Shown: in pieces, positions 6,830 to 16,151 of the stretch | Layout: every line of letters starts with the position of its first letter | Numbering within the stretch: position 1 is the stretch's first letter | NCBI GenBank assembly: GCA_046756945.1 | Contig: JBHHXI010000003.1 | Location: forward strand, 1 to 42,140 | Length of the DNA: 42,140 nucleotides | Reading direction: 5' to 3' | Source: JACZQZ01 sp046756945 | Lineage (GTDB): Bacteria; Pseudomonadota; Alphaproteobacteria; Rhodospirillales; 2-02-FULL-58-16 | The notes under the pieces: model-generated | What the model saw: the letters and a program-made list of their open reading frames with translations, nothing else | What the model was told of the DNA's origin: nothing | Databases searched by the model: none | Position numbers and translations under genes: made by a program

Positions 6830-8872
6830 CTACCAGATCCCGGAAGCGAAAACGGCCGCTACCACGGCCAGGGAGATGACGACGGACATCGCGGCCGCCG
6901 CCTTCTCACCGGTCCGCTCCGCCGCCGCCGCCCGCGCCGCGCCCTTGTCCGCGAGGTGCTTGATTTCGGCATCCGCCTCGATGAACCGGGCGCGGGCGGC
7001 GGCGTACCCCTTGGCGTCGCGCGTCAGTGCCTCGGCATCGTTGATGAGTTTGAAAATCCCGGGCAGGTTGCCCTTGCGGACCAGACGGGGGATGGCGCGC
7101 TCGATCTCGTCCCGGGCCGTGCGGCTGTGGTATATGTTGATGGCCGGCCCGAGATGACCACCCACCCAACTGGAAAGACCGCGAAGGGGGCCCAGCTTCA
7201 GGCCCCATTGCAGGAACGCCAGCAGGCTCAACATGCCGACGAGGGCCATTCCCTCTTCGGTGGCGGCGAGCGCCCGAAGGTGCGGCTCGGTGTCCTCGTC
7301 GAAGCGGGCCGCGATGAAGGCGGCGATATGGCGGTCCATGGGCCTGGCCTTGATTTTGCCGCGCGTCGCCTTGCGGTCCAGGCAGGGCAGCAGGTCCTCG
7401 ATGGCGACCACGTGGTCCCCGGTGACGAGCGGACTCTGACACGGCAGGCTGGGGTTGAGTTCGTAAAGGCAGCGTTCAATCCCATAGCCGGGCTCGTTGA
7501 TCTGCAGGAAACCCCGCAACTGGACCAGGGTCTTGGCAAGGCGCCGTATGTCCGGGCGTGCCTCCCGCTGGGCGGACAGCCAGAATCCGGGTAATTCGCG
7601 CGCCATCACCTCGGCGGCGATCTGGACGTCGCCTCCGCGCGTGAACTCGACCGCCAGTGCCGGGCCGTAGCCTCCGGGCAGAAAGGAGAACCCCTTGTAG
7701 CGGATAGGCGCCTGGGGATCGAGGAGCATGGCGACCTTGGCCACGACCACATCGTCGCTGCCCTGCCAATCGCCCTGGTGGGCCTTCGCCACGCCGACGG
7801 TCTCGGCGACCTCCTCTGCGCGTTTTACCTCTCTGAGGGCGCGGCGCAGCCACAGGCCGAGCTCGCCTCCTTTGAGCACCGTCGCAGCCTCGCTCACGTT
7901 CTGGGTCATCGCCCGCGCCAGGGTGCGCGCGGTGTGGTGTTCCTTGCCGGCAAACGGGAAACCGGTTTCCGATCTGGGCGGCAATTTCACCCGGGTCGGC
8001 GTCACGCCCCTGCCTTCGATCCACAGGTCCAGTTTCTCCCGGGTCCAGCGCTCGCCCGGATCGTCGTTTAGCGTGGCCCGCAAGGGCTCGACCAGGGCCA
8101 AGGGGATGTGCGTCTTGCCGCAATAGGCCGCGTGGCTGCCCCATTTGGTTCTGGCCGCGATCAGATCGTCCTCGCTGAGGTCTTCCACCGGGTTGCGCCC
8201 GAGCAGGAGGCACACGAGCGTCGCTCCCAAGGCGAAAAGGTCGTCGTCGACGTTGCCCTCGCCGCGTCCCCCGGGCGATGTCAAGGCCCGTTCGATGGTC
8301 TCGAACGCGGCGGGCTGGTGGAAGCCGGGCGGGGCGCTCACGCACTCGCCGAGGACCACTTCCGTTCGTTCCCCGTCCATGAAAAACAGGTTGTCGGGCC
8401 GGATGGACCCGTGGGTCATTCTGTGCCGCGCCAATTTGTTCACCGCCCTGGACAGGGGGTCGAAGACCAGGCGTGACAGGTCGCGTTCGTTGATCTGTCC
8501 GTCTTCCGCCGCCGCCGACAAGAGCAGTTTGCCGCCCTGTGGGCGTGCGTAGATCACCGCCATGCATCGCTGGCCCAGGGGTGGCCAGTACACGGTGCCC
8601 CACTCGAGGAGCGGCATCATGCCCGGGAAGGTGGCGCCCCTGAGGGCGGCCATCACCTTGCCGCGGGGCGGCAGGCCGGGCTGGCAGATGAGGGCGAACA
8701 CCTTGCGACCGGGATTTTTCCGATCCTCCGCCGCGTACGCCCCGGCGGATGGGGAATCCAGCTCACGGAGGGGGGAGAAGGGGTCGATCAGGTAGTGTTC
8801 CCGGAGCGTAACCGGGCCGCCGGACGGCTCTGCCGTGCCCGCGCTCTCCGCGTCGTTGGGCCACTCTGCCAT
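6830..8872 (-). CDS. Membrane-tailed Ser/Thr kinase-like protein, probable pseudokinase
   Basis: A 680-residue protein with a degenerate protein-kinase fold at about 25-310. The catalytic loop reads HGSIRPDN (154-161), where active kinases have HRDLKPxN, so the catalytic Asp is Ser156 while Asn161 is kept. The VAIK lysine position reads FALI (59-62), and the DFG position appears as LGE (174-176). DDDLFALGATLVCLLLGRNP fits the helix F/APE-downstream region. The middle 330-600 is not recognisable. The last about 23 residues are a hydrophobic tail anchor, preceded by an Ala-rich charged helix (about 600-655) that may form a coiled coil. I chose ATG 8872 because GGGAAAGG lies just upstream; 8887 and 8917 are alternatives. 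It is probably a scaffold or allosteric regulator rather than an enzyme. Confidence 0.75.
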   Translation of the reverse strand: MAEWPNDAESAGTAEPSGGPVTLREHYLIDPFSPLRELDSPSAGAYAAEDRKNPGRKVFALICQPGLPPRGKVMAALRGATFPGMMPLLEWGTVYWPPLGQRCMAVIYARPQGGKLLLSAAAEDGQINERDLSRLVFDPLSRAVNKLARHRMTHGSIRPDNLFFMDGERTEVVLGECVSAPPGFHQPAAFETIERALTSPGGRGEGNVDDDLFALGATLVCLLLGRNPVEDLSEDDLIAARTKWGSHAAYCGKTHIPLALVEPLRATLNDDPGERWTREKLDLWIEGRGVTPTRVKLPPRSETGFPFAGKEHHTARTLARAMTQNVSEAATVLKGGELGLWLRRALREVKRAEEVAETVGVAKAHQGDWQGSDDVVVAKVAMLLDPQAPIRYKGFSFLPGGYGPALAVEFTRGGDVQIAAEVMARELPGFWLSAQREARPDIRRLAKTLVQLRGFLQINEPGYGIERCLYELNPSLPCQSPLVTGDHVVAIEDLLPCLDRKATRGKIKARPMDRHIAAFIAARFDEDTEPHLRALAATEEGMALVGMLSLLAFLQWGLKLGPLRGLSSWVGGHLGPAINIYHSRTARDEIERAIPRLVRKGNLPGIFKLINDAEALTRDAKGYAAARARFIEADAEIKHLADKGAARAAAAERTGEKAAAAMSVVISLAVVAAVFASGIW

Positions 8873-8964
8873 TGCAGCCTTTCCCATTCGACATAGCGCA
8901 GTCCGACCGCCATGCACGCCGGGATGCTAGGCGTCAACGGTTGCCAAACTGTTAATATTTCACT

Positions 8965-8979
8965 CCGGCGTACCGCCGG
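8965..8979 (-). terminator. Short GC hairpin downstream of purA
   Basis: CCGGCG and CGCCGG form a perfect 6-bp stem with a 3-base loop about 27 bases past the purA stop on the minus strand. There is no clean U-tract after it, so it may be a weak intrinsic or processing hairpin. The 133 bases between purA and the pseudokinase gene otherwise hold no gene. Confidence 0.3.
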
Positions 8980-9005
8980 GACCCCTTGATTCGCGGACCG
9001 TTCCG

Positions 9006-10298
<1,293 letters not shown>

Positions 10299-10304
10299 TG
10301 CGCT

Positions 10305-11501
10305 TCACCCCCCGCGTTTCTGTTCCAGGGCCCGGAGTTTTCCGTCCTCCAGCACATGACCGCAGTCCATGCGTTCGGCTTCCGCCGCCGCATCGGCGGC
10401 CGCCTCCATGGCCTCGACGGTGACCCAGCCTTCGGTGCGCAGCTTGCGCCCCTCCGCCGCGGGCGTGCCGGCGGGCAGCAACACGCGGCCGGGCGGCGCC
10501 GGCCTGGGCAGGGTGCGCAGCACCGTGTCCATGAACAGCGTAAGCCCGGTGGCGGGTTCGCCCCCGCCGTCGCCGCCGTTGGCAAGATAGCGCCCGCCGC
10601 TGCCCAGTTCGCCGCGCAGGTTCGGCGCGAACAGGGTAAACGTGACGCCCGTGTGATACTCGAAACCGCGGCTTTCCACCGGATCGACGGTCAGGTTCAG
10701 GTCCGGCGCCCCGGCCCGCACGCGCTCGACCACCGCGGCCAGGGTGGCCCGTTCCCGGGCCGCCTCCTCGGGCAGTGGCAGGCGGTTCAGGACCTCCAGG
10801 GTGTCCTCGGCCGGTCCGGCGGCGGCGAGCATGGCCAACAGGGTCTTCCCGGCGTCGGCGCCCAGCCGGTCCCCCATGGCGCCCACGTCGGCGGCGTCCT
10901 TGCGCTCCAGCGCCGTGCGCAGGCGCGCCGCCGATTCGCTGTCCAGGCCGAGGGCGGCGCAGACGGCGGGGACGAGGGTGGGCAGGCCGAGGTCCACCGA
11001 CATCTCGCCCACGCCCAGCGCGGCCAGCGCCTCGACGGCGATCAGGATGACCTCGGCGTCGGCGTTCGGAGTCGCCGCGCCGATGAGCTCGGCGCCCACC
11101 TGGCCGACCTGGCGCTCGGGCCTGAGCTGCGAGCCCCGCACCCTGAGGACCTGACCGGCGTAGCCGAGGCGCAGGGGCCGCGGCCTGTTCTTGAGCCGCG
11201 TCGCCGCGATGCGCGCCACCTGCAGGGTCATGTCCGGGCGCAGCCCCATCATGCGCTGGGAAACCGGGTCCATGAGGCGGAAGGTCTGATCGGCCATGGC
11301 GGCGCCGCTGCCGGCGAGCAGGCTTCGCTCGAACTCGATCAGGGGCGGTTTCACGCGCTCATAGCCGTGGCCGGCGAACGACGCCATGAGCCGCTCCACC
11401 ACATCCGCCTCGAAGGCGGCGTCCGGCGGCAGCACGTCGCACATTCCGGCGGGCAACAGGGCCTTGTCGGCGGGATCGCTCATGGGCAAAATTTCATCCA
11501 T
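10305..11501 (-). CDS. hisZ: ATP phosphoribosyltransferase regulatory subunit HisZ
   Basis: This is a histidyl-tRNA-synthetase paralogue without tRNA charging activity that forms a complex with short HisG and gives feedback control of the first histidine step. The class II synthetase-like core is visible: PAGMCDVLPPDAAFEADV near the start, RSLLAGSG, FRLMDP with LRPDMTLQVARIAATRL (motif 2 region) and SRGFEYHTGVTFTLF. The length of 398 residues fits HisZ. The ATG at 11501 lacks a good ribosome site; ATG 11483 (MSDPADKALLP) matches the usual family start better and has GGATGA 10 bases before it, so the true start may be there. Its presence predicts a short-form HisG elsewhere; none is in this window. 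Confidence 0.88.
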   Translation of the reverse strand: MDEILPMSDPADKALLPAGMCDVLPPDAAFEADVVERLMASFAGHGYERVKPPLIEFERSLLAGSGAAMADQTFRLMDPVSQRMMGLRPDMTLQVARIAATRLKNRPRPLRLGYAGQVLRVRGSQLRPERQVGQVGAELIGAATPNADAEVILIAVEALAALGVGEMSVDLGLPTLVPAVCAALGLDSESAARLRTALERKDAADVGAMGDRLGADAGKTLLAMLAAAGPAEDTLEVLNRLPLPEEAARERATLAAVVERVRAGAPDLNLTVDPVESRGFEYHTGVTFTLFAPNLRGELGSGGRYLANGGDGGGEPATGLTLFMDTVLRTLPRPAPPGRVLLPAGTPAAEGRKLRTEGWVTVEAMEAAADAAAEAERMDCGHVLEDGKLRALEQKRGG

Positions 11502-11509
11502 GGTGGCAG

Positions 11510-11525
11510 GGGGGACCGGTCCCCC
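11510..11525. promoter_or_regulatory. 16-base perfect palindrome before hisZ
   Basis: GGGGGACC followed directly by its complement GGTCCCCC lies 9 bases upstream of the first hisZ ATG. As RNA it could not fold without a loop, so a DNA-binding operator or a partly opened leader hairpin is more likely. No regulator can be assigned. Confidence 0.25.
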
Positions 11526-11685
11526 GCGCCGAAACGGGCCCAGCCGCCGCCTGTGGTGCCGGGCGCGGAGCCAGTCCGGTTACTACCCGGAATCGGTGCG
11601 AACGGCAACGCTTTCCGCCCCTTGCGGGTTCTGCCGGCGGTCTCGGGAGGAAAGGGTTGGGACCGGGGTGGAAACCGGCGCCCCC

Positions 11686-12333
11686 TCAGCGCAGGGTGAA
11701 GGCCTGTCTCTTCACGGTGAGGCCGATACCGGCCACCATCACCGGGACCATGGCCTTGGTCAGGGTGAAGCCGTCCGACCCGCCCACGGCGGCGGTGGTC
11801 CACGCCTGCCACAGGCGCTTGCCGTCGGTGCGGTCGTCGATGGTGGCGTCCAGGCGATAGGTGCTGGGCGTCGTGATCTGGGTGCCGGTCCGGCCCTCGT
11901 TGAACACGGCGCCCCGCTGGCTGTCATAGAGGTTGAGGCGGACCTTGGGGACCTCCTGCCCGCCCGGGCTTTGGTTGTTTTGCAACTCAACAAGCCGACG
12001 CCGTCCGCCGTCCGACCACGCGCCCAACTGGCCGCGGGTCTCGAACGTCAGAATCAGGTTCGCATCCTTGGAAATGGTGTAGCCCCCGGCCCTCAACTCG
12101 CGTTCGAACACCTGCTGCAGAACCTGGTTTTCGTCGGAGTTGTCGAGGGGACGGACGGCGATGGACGCACCGCGCGGCAGCGCCCTGTAGGCGACGGCAT
12201 TGAGCACGCCGTCGCCGGCGCTTTCCCGACCGGCGCCGGGATCGCCCGCACCCTGGGCATGGGCATCCCCTACGGTGCCTAGCAGAACGATCCCCATGCC
12301 CAAACAGGCAAGGACAAATCCCGAAAGCCTCAT
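11686..12333 (-). CDS. Exported protein of unknown function
   Basis: A 215-residue periplasmic or surface protein. The ATG at 12333 follows GGAAGGA and opens a classic signal peptide MRLSGFVLACLGMGIVLLG ending near AHA-Q at residue 27. An ATG 33 bases further upstream would bury the signal. The mature part starts with a disordered Gly/Asp-rich stretch, then a domain with LPRGASIAVRPLDNSDENQ and FERELRAGGYTI, which resembles periplasmic proteins that sense or bind through a FlgT/CsgG-like or DUF4136-like fold, though I cannot assign it firmly. VRLNLYDSQRG and TYRLDATIDD suggest beta strands. No catalytic motif is visible. It sits alone between hisZ and the M1 peptidase, with a leader that holds a perfect inverted repeat. 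Confidence 0.65.
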   Translation of the reverse strand: MRLSGFVLACLGMGIVLLGTVGDAHAQGAGDPGAGRESAGDGVLNAVAYRALPRGASIAVRPLDNSDENQVLQQVFERELRAGGYTISKDANLILTFETRGQLGAWSDGGRRRLVELQNNQSPGGQEVPKVRLNLYDSQRGAVFNEGRTGTQITTPSTYRLDATIDDRTDGKRLWQAWTTAAVGGSDGFTLTKAMVPVMVAGIGLTVKRQAFTLR

Positions 12334-12361
12334 CGTTTTAATCCTTCCGGCCTTAATTTCC

Positions 12362-12383
12362 GACACGCCGCCGGGGGCGTGTC
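12362..12383. promoter_or_regulatory. Perfect inverted repeat in leader of exported protein gene
   Basis: GACACGCC (12362-12369) and GGCGTGTC (12376-12383) are perfect 8-base arms with a 6-base GC loop, 29 bases upstream of the start at 12333. It could be an operator near the promoter or a leader hairpin. The rest of the 440-base gap 12334-12773 shows no gene or RNA I can support. Confidence 0.35.
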
Positions 12384-12773
12384 CGCGCCTTCAGCGCCGC
12401 CGCAAAAGGCTGGGGGAGAACGTGCGCGGCGCGGCCGTCCCTGTCAACCAATGGCCGCATGCCGGGGTGACACAAATCCGTGAACGGTCCTGAATCCGAG
12501 GCGATGTCTGTCACCTGAAATGTATCACGCCGGCGCCGGTGCCGCCACGCCTTTTCCCGGTTTTCGGGACGCTATTTTTCGCCGGGCCGGTCCCCCCGCC
12601 ATGCCGTGGCGCCCGGTTTCCGTGCCACCGCAAAGCCGGCGACGCGGACCGCCGGAACCGCGCCGAAAAAAAACACAAAGACCATCGCAGGGATGAAAGA
12701 TGAAAGGAGTCCGCGCCACGACCGTCATGCCTTCGATGGCGTCTTCCGCCGCTCCGTCCCCGGGAGGCCCACG

Positions 12774-14768
12774 TCACTCCAGGCGGACCGTCAACGGCCC
12801 CGTCCCGGCCGGCCACATGCCGTGGTCTACGGCCCTCCGTCCCTGAAAGACCAGATACCCCTTGGTGCCATAGTGGGCCAGGGGGCGAAGAAGCGCCTCC
12901 AGGGCCGGGGCATCGTCGGCGGCCACCACCACCAGCGGCCGGGCGTCGCCGTGCCGGCCCGCCCACACCCGCGCCGTGCCGCGCCCGGCGAGCCCGTCGG
13001 GCACGCCCGCCAGCCCCGCCCGTTTCAGGAAAGCGCTGACCCGCGCCGTGGTGCCGACGAGCAGCACCGGCCTGGCGGGAAGGCGGGCCGGCGCCACGTC
13101 CTGGAGCCGGGGCGGTGAATCCAATATGCGTTCGGCCAGCCTGCGGGCCGCCGTCCGCGCCCGCCCGGGGCCGGCCAGGACGACGGTGACCGTCGCCGCG
13201 CCCAGGGTGACGTCGCGCAGGATGGGCGGCGCCTCGGCCGGGTCAAGACGGCGGAAGATATCGAAGTCCGGGTCCACGGCCAGCGCGACGGGGCGGGCTC
13301 CGGTGGTGAGCTCGTGGCGGGTTTCCCGGCCTTCCAGGGCGACCGTGAAGCGGCGCTCCCCGGCGGCCGTGGTCACCGCCACCGGTACCTCGAGGGCGTA
13401 AGGCAAACCCTCCTGGGAGAGGGTGAAGGCGATGCGGAAGCGCCCTCCCGTCTTCTTTACCGTCACCGGGCCCAGCGTCAGCCGGGGGGCGCCGGCGCGG
13501 CGCAGCCACTGATCGAAGAATCCGCTCAAGTCCCGTCCGGAGGCCTTCTCGAAGGCCTGGCGCAGGTCCGTCCATCCGGCGGTGCGTCCCTTGTGTCGTG
13601 TCCAGAACCGGCGGATGGCGGTGTCGAACGCCGGCGCGCCGAGCTGGTTGCGTAACATGTGGAAGACGAACGCCACCTTGCCGTAGCCGACGACCTGGGC
13701 GGCATCGTGCACCTTGGCGGAAAAGTCCACCGCCGGCCGGTCACGCGCCGCCGGCAGGGCGGCGTAGGCGCGCAGCCACCCCAATCGCATCCCGCGCGCT
13801 TCCTTGGCGTCCCGTTTTTCAGCGTAGGCGTAATCGGCCATGAAGGTGGTCAGGCCCTCGGCCCAATTCCCCGCCTCGTAGTCGACGAAGACGCCGTTGC
13901 CCCACCAGGTGTGCAGCACCTCGTGGCCGAGGGAGCGCTGGCGGACGAACGGCAGGCGCAGAACCCGGGCGCCGATGTAGGTCAGGCCCGGGTACCCCTG
14001 TCCCACCGGCAGCGGGCTGGAGACGATGTAGAACGTGGACAACGGGTAGGCGCCGATCCACTCGCCATAGAGGTCGATGTAGCCGGCCGCGAGGTCCAGG
14101 TAGGTCGCCGCCAGCGAGGCGATCCGGGGGTGGAAGTACGTGCGCAACCGGATGTCGCCGTGATCGCGTTCCTCGACGGCGTATGGCCCGGCCATCAGCA
14201 CCAACCCCGGGGACGGGACCTCGCTGGCGAAGACGGCGCGGTAGCGTTCCCCGGAGACCGTTTCCTCCACCAGGCGGCCGGGGACCACCACCCTTTGCCG
14301 CCGGGGCACGTCCACCGCGATGCGGTAGGTGAAATCCGCGCCGGCGAGCCGGGGGTACCAGCCGCCCGATTCCGGCAGGAAGCTGCCATCGGGCGCCGCC
14401 ACCGGCCGGTGAAAGCCGGGGCGGCGCGGCCGTGCGTCGGTTCGCCCCAGGCGGCCGGCGTATTCGAAAACCACCGCGTGTTCCCCGGCGGTGCCCAGGT
14501 CGACGCGCCATGCGCCGTCGTGGCGCGCGGGGACGGCGCTTTTCCCGTCCACGCTCAACGCGCTCACCCGGAAGCCTGGGGCCAGATGGAAGGCGACCGT
14601 TCCGCGGCCGCGCACGCGTAGGCGATCCGTGACCGCGAGGCTTCGGTCCGCCGGGTCGAGGCGCACCTCCATGTCGTGGTGCAGCCCCGGCCCGCCGCCG
14701 TGGGCCGGCCCCGTCCCGGCCGCCGCCCAGGCCAGCACAAGCACGACCGCGCCCGTGACGCGATTCAT
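12774..14768 (-). CDS. M1-family zinc metallopeptidase, exported
   Basis: A 664-residue gluzincin, probably periplasmic. The ATG at 14768 opens a signal peptide (residues about 1-23, hydrophobic VVLVLAWAAAG, cut near AHG). An N-terminal beta domain (about 30-200) leads into a thermolysin-like catalytic domain with HEVLH at 282-286 and the third zinc ligand Glu304 in WAEGLTTF, exactly 18 residues after the second His. The usual aminopeptidase GAMEN motif is not seen; PVGQGYPGLTYIG takes its place, so exo-aminopeptidase activity is not assured. The C-terminal part (about 480-664) carries a beta domain and a Rossmann-like region that I do not recognise. Its start overlaps the stop of the ChaN/PDZ gene (ATGA), so the two are coupled. 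Confidence 0.82.
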   Translation of the reverse strand: MNRVTGAVVLVLAWAAAGTGPAHGGGPGLHHDMEVRLDPADRSLAVTDRLRVRGRGTVAFHLAPGFRVSALSVDGKSAVPARHDGAWRVDLGTAGEHAVVFEYAGRLGRTDARPRRPGFHRPVAAPDGSFLPESGGWYPRLAGADFTYRIAVDVPRRQRVVVPGRLVEETVSGERYRAVFASEVPSPGLVLMAGPYAVEERDHGDIRLRTYFHPRIASLAATYLDLAAGYIDLYGEWIGAYPLSTFYIVSSPLPVGQGYPGLTYIGARVLRLPFVRQRSLGHEVLHTWWGNGVFVDYEAGNWAEGLTTFMADYAYAEKRDAKEARGMRLGWLRAYAALPAARDRPAVDFSAKVHDAAQVVGYGKVAFVFHMLRNQLGAPAFDTAIRRFWTRHKGRTAGWTDLRQAFEKASGRDLSGFFDQWLRRAGAPRLTLGPVTVKKTGGRFRIAFTLSQEGLPYALEVPVAVTTAAGERRFTVALEGRETRHELTTGARPVALAVDPDFDIFRRLDPAEAPPILRDVTLGAATVTVVLAGPGRARTAARRLAERILDSPPRLQDVAPARLPARPVLLVGTTARVSAFLKRAGLAGVPDGLAGRGTARVWAGRHGDARPLVVVAADDAPALEALLRPLAHYGTKGYLVFQGRRAVDHGMWPAGTGPLTVRLE

Positions 14769-15952
14769 GGTGTGGGCGGGAACCTGGCGACGATGTCCAC
14801 GGTCTCGGCGCCGCGCATGACGCGCAGGGGCAGCCAGGTACCGGGCGCCTGGCGGCGGACGATGGCGATGAGGTCGCTGGTCCTGTAGACGGCCACGCCC
14901 GCCGCCTCGCGGATCAGGTCGTCGGGGGCCAGGCCGGCGGCCTCGGCAACGCTTCCCTCGGTTACCTTCTTCACGCGCACGCCGCCGTCCCCGTCGCCGA
15001 TGAGGACACCGAGCTTGGGCCTTTGCGGGGCGGCCGGGTCGGCGTGTGCGGCGAGGCCGAAGACGGCATCGGCGACGGCCGGTCCCCCCTGCCGCGCCAG
15101 CTCCGAACACGCCCGCCCGGCATCCCAGGGCGTCAGCACGGCGGTGCCGGTGACGCCCAGGTCCGCAAGTTGACGGGGAATGCCCCAGCCGTATTCCGTG
15201 TGGCCAAGGCCGACGATGCCCACCACCAGCGGCCGGCCGCCGCCGCGCCGCGCCGCGGCCAGGGCCTGGGCCATGGCCCTGTCCCAGGTGATCTGGGCCT
15301 GGACGAAGTGGCGGAACGCGGGGTCGTCCCTGTCGGGCAATTCTTTTTTCGCGTCGTCATGGTCCCGGTACACCCGGGCCAGAAAGTCCAGGTATGGGTC
15401 GGAGGCCGGCACCGGGTCGTCCACCCCCTGGCGCGCGTCCACCGGCACCGCCGGCCACCCTTCCTTGCTGATACGCTTGATCAGCGCCCGGTCCACGTTC
15501 AGGGCGATCATGGGGATGCGGTGCAGACGGGCAAACTGGAACAGCCCCATGTAGAGGCCGGCGTCGATCCGCCAGACCTCGTCCCACCGGGATTCCTCGA
15601 GGAACCGTTCCTCGCTCAGGTCTCCCCGGGTCCAGGCGTCCAGCGCCGGCTGGACGCTGCGGGGGAAGGACTCGAAGCCGAGCACCATGTTGGGGTTCCG
15701 CCCGTGCAGGGCGGCGATGGTGTGAAGCTGCCAGCGGTGGTGCTCGGCGCTGGTGTGCACTTCGCCGAGGAGGACCACCGGACGCTTCGCCATCCCGGCG
15801 ATCAGGTCCGCGTGGCCGATCGATCTGTTGCGCGCCGTGCCCAGCCACTGGCCCGGCGGCACGCAGACCTCCGCCGCCGTCCCCGCGGCGGGGGTGGCGG
15901 CAACGGTGGCCGCCAGGACCGGCCCGACAAGGGGCGCAAGCCATTTACCCAT
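14765..15952 (-). CDS. ChaN-family protein with C-terminal PDZ domain, exported
   Basis: A 395-residue periplasmic protein. ATG 15952 opens a signal peptide (MGKWLAPLVGPVLAATVAA, cut near AAG-TAA). Residues about 45-270 match the ChaN/DUF399 family (erythromycin-esterase/Tiki-like fold): VVLLGEVHTSAEHHRWQ, VLGFESFPRSVQPALDAW, RIPMIALNVDR and VGIVGLGHTEYGWGIP. Family members bind heme or act as metal-dependent hydrolases. Residues about 305-390 form a PDZ domain (LGVLIGDGDGGVRVKKV, AAGLAPDDLIREAAG). The fusion suggests peptide-tail recognition next to the coupled M1 peptidase. No Cys lipobox is present, unlike many ChaN lipoproteins. The in-frame extension up to 16258 would overlap the divergent transferase gene and lacks family similarity, so it was rejected. 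Confidence 0.78.
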   Translation of the reverse strand: MGKWLAPLVGPVLAATVAATPAAGTAAEVCVPPGQWLGTARNRSIGHADLIAGMAKRPVVLLGEVHTSAEHHRWQLHTIAALHGRNPNMVLGFESFPRSVQPALDAWTRGDLSEERFLEESRWDEVWRIDAGLYMGLFQFARLHRIPMIALNVDRALIKRISKEGWPAVPVDARQGVDDPVPASDPYLDFLARVYRDHDDAKKELPDRDDPAFRHFVQAQITWDRAMAQALAAARRGGGRPLVVGIVGLGHTEYGWGIPRQLADLGVTGTAVLTPWDAGRACSELARQGGPAVADAVFGLAAHADPAAPQRPKLGVLIGDGDGGVRVKKVTEGSVAEAAGLAPDDLIREAAGVAVYRTSDLIAIVRRQAPGTWLPLRVMRGAETVDIVARFPPTP

Positions 15953-16151
15953 CCGTCTCTCGCTTGGTCGTTCCGGGGCAGGGGCGGATGCCAAGGATGC
16001 CCGAGAATCATCGCCGACAAAAGCGCCAAAGGCCGTGGTGCTCCCTTGCGCGCCGTATCGCCGCGCCCAACCCGATTGACAGGGCCCGGCGCAGCCGCTA
16101 CCCAGCGTCAGCCGCCATGCGGCAGTCCCGTCCGCCAAACCGTGTGAGGCC

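Noticed and set aside
10305..11501. Full histidyl-tRNA synthetase (hisS)
   Set aside because: It is shorter, lacks the HisS anticodon-binding domain, and its position next to purA fits hisZ.
14769..15110. N-terminal extension of the M1 peptidase
   Set aside because: It lies in another frame of the ChaN/PDZ gene, and the signal peptide begins at 14768.
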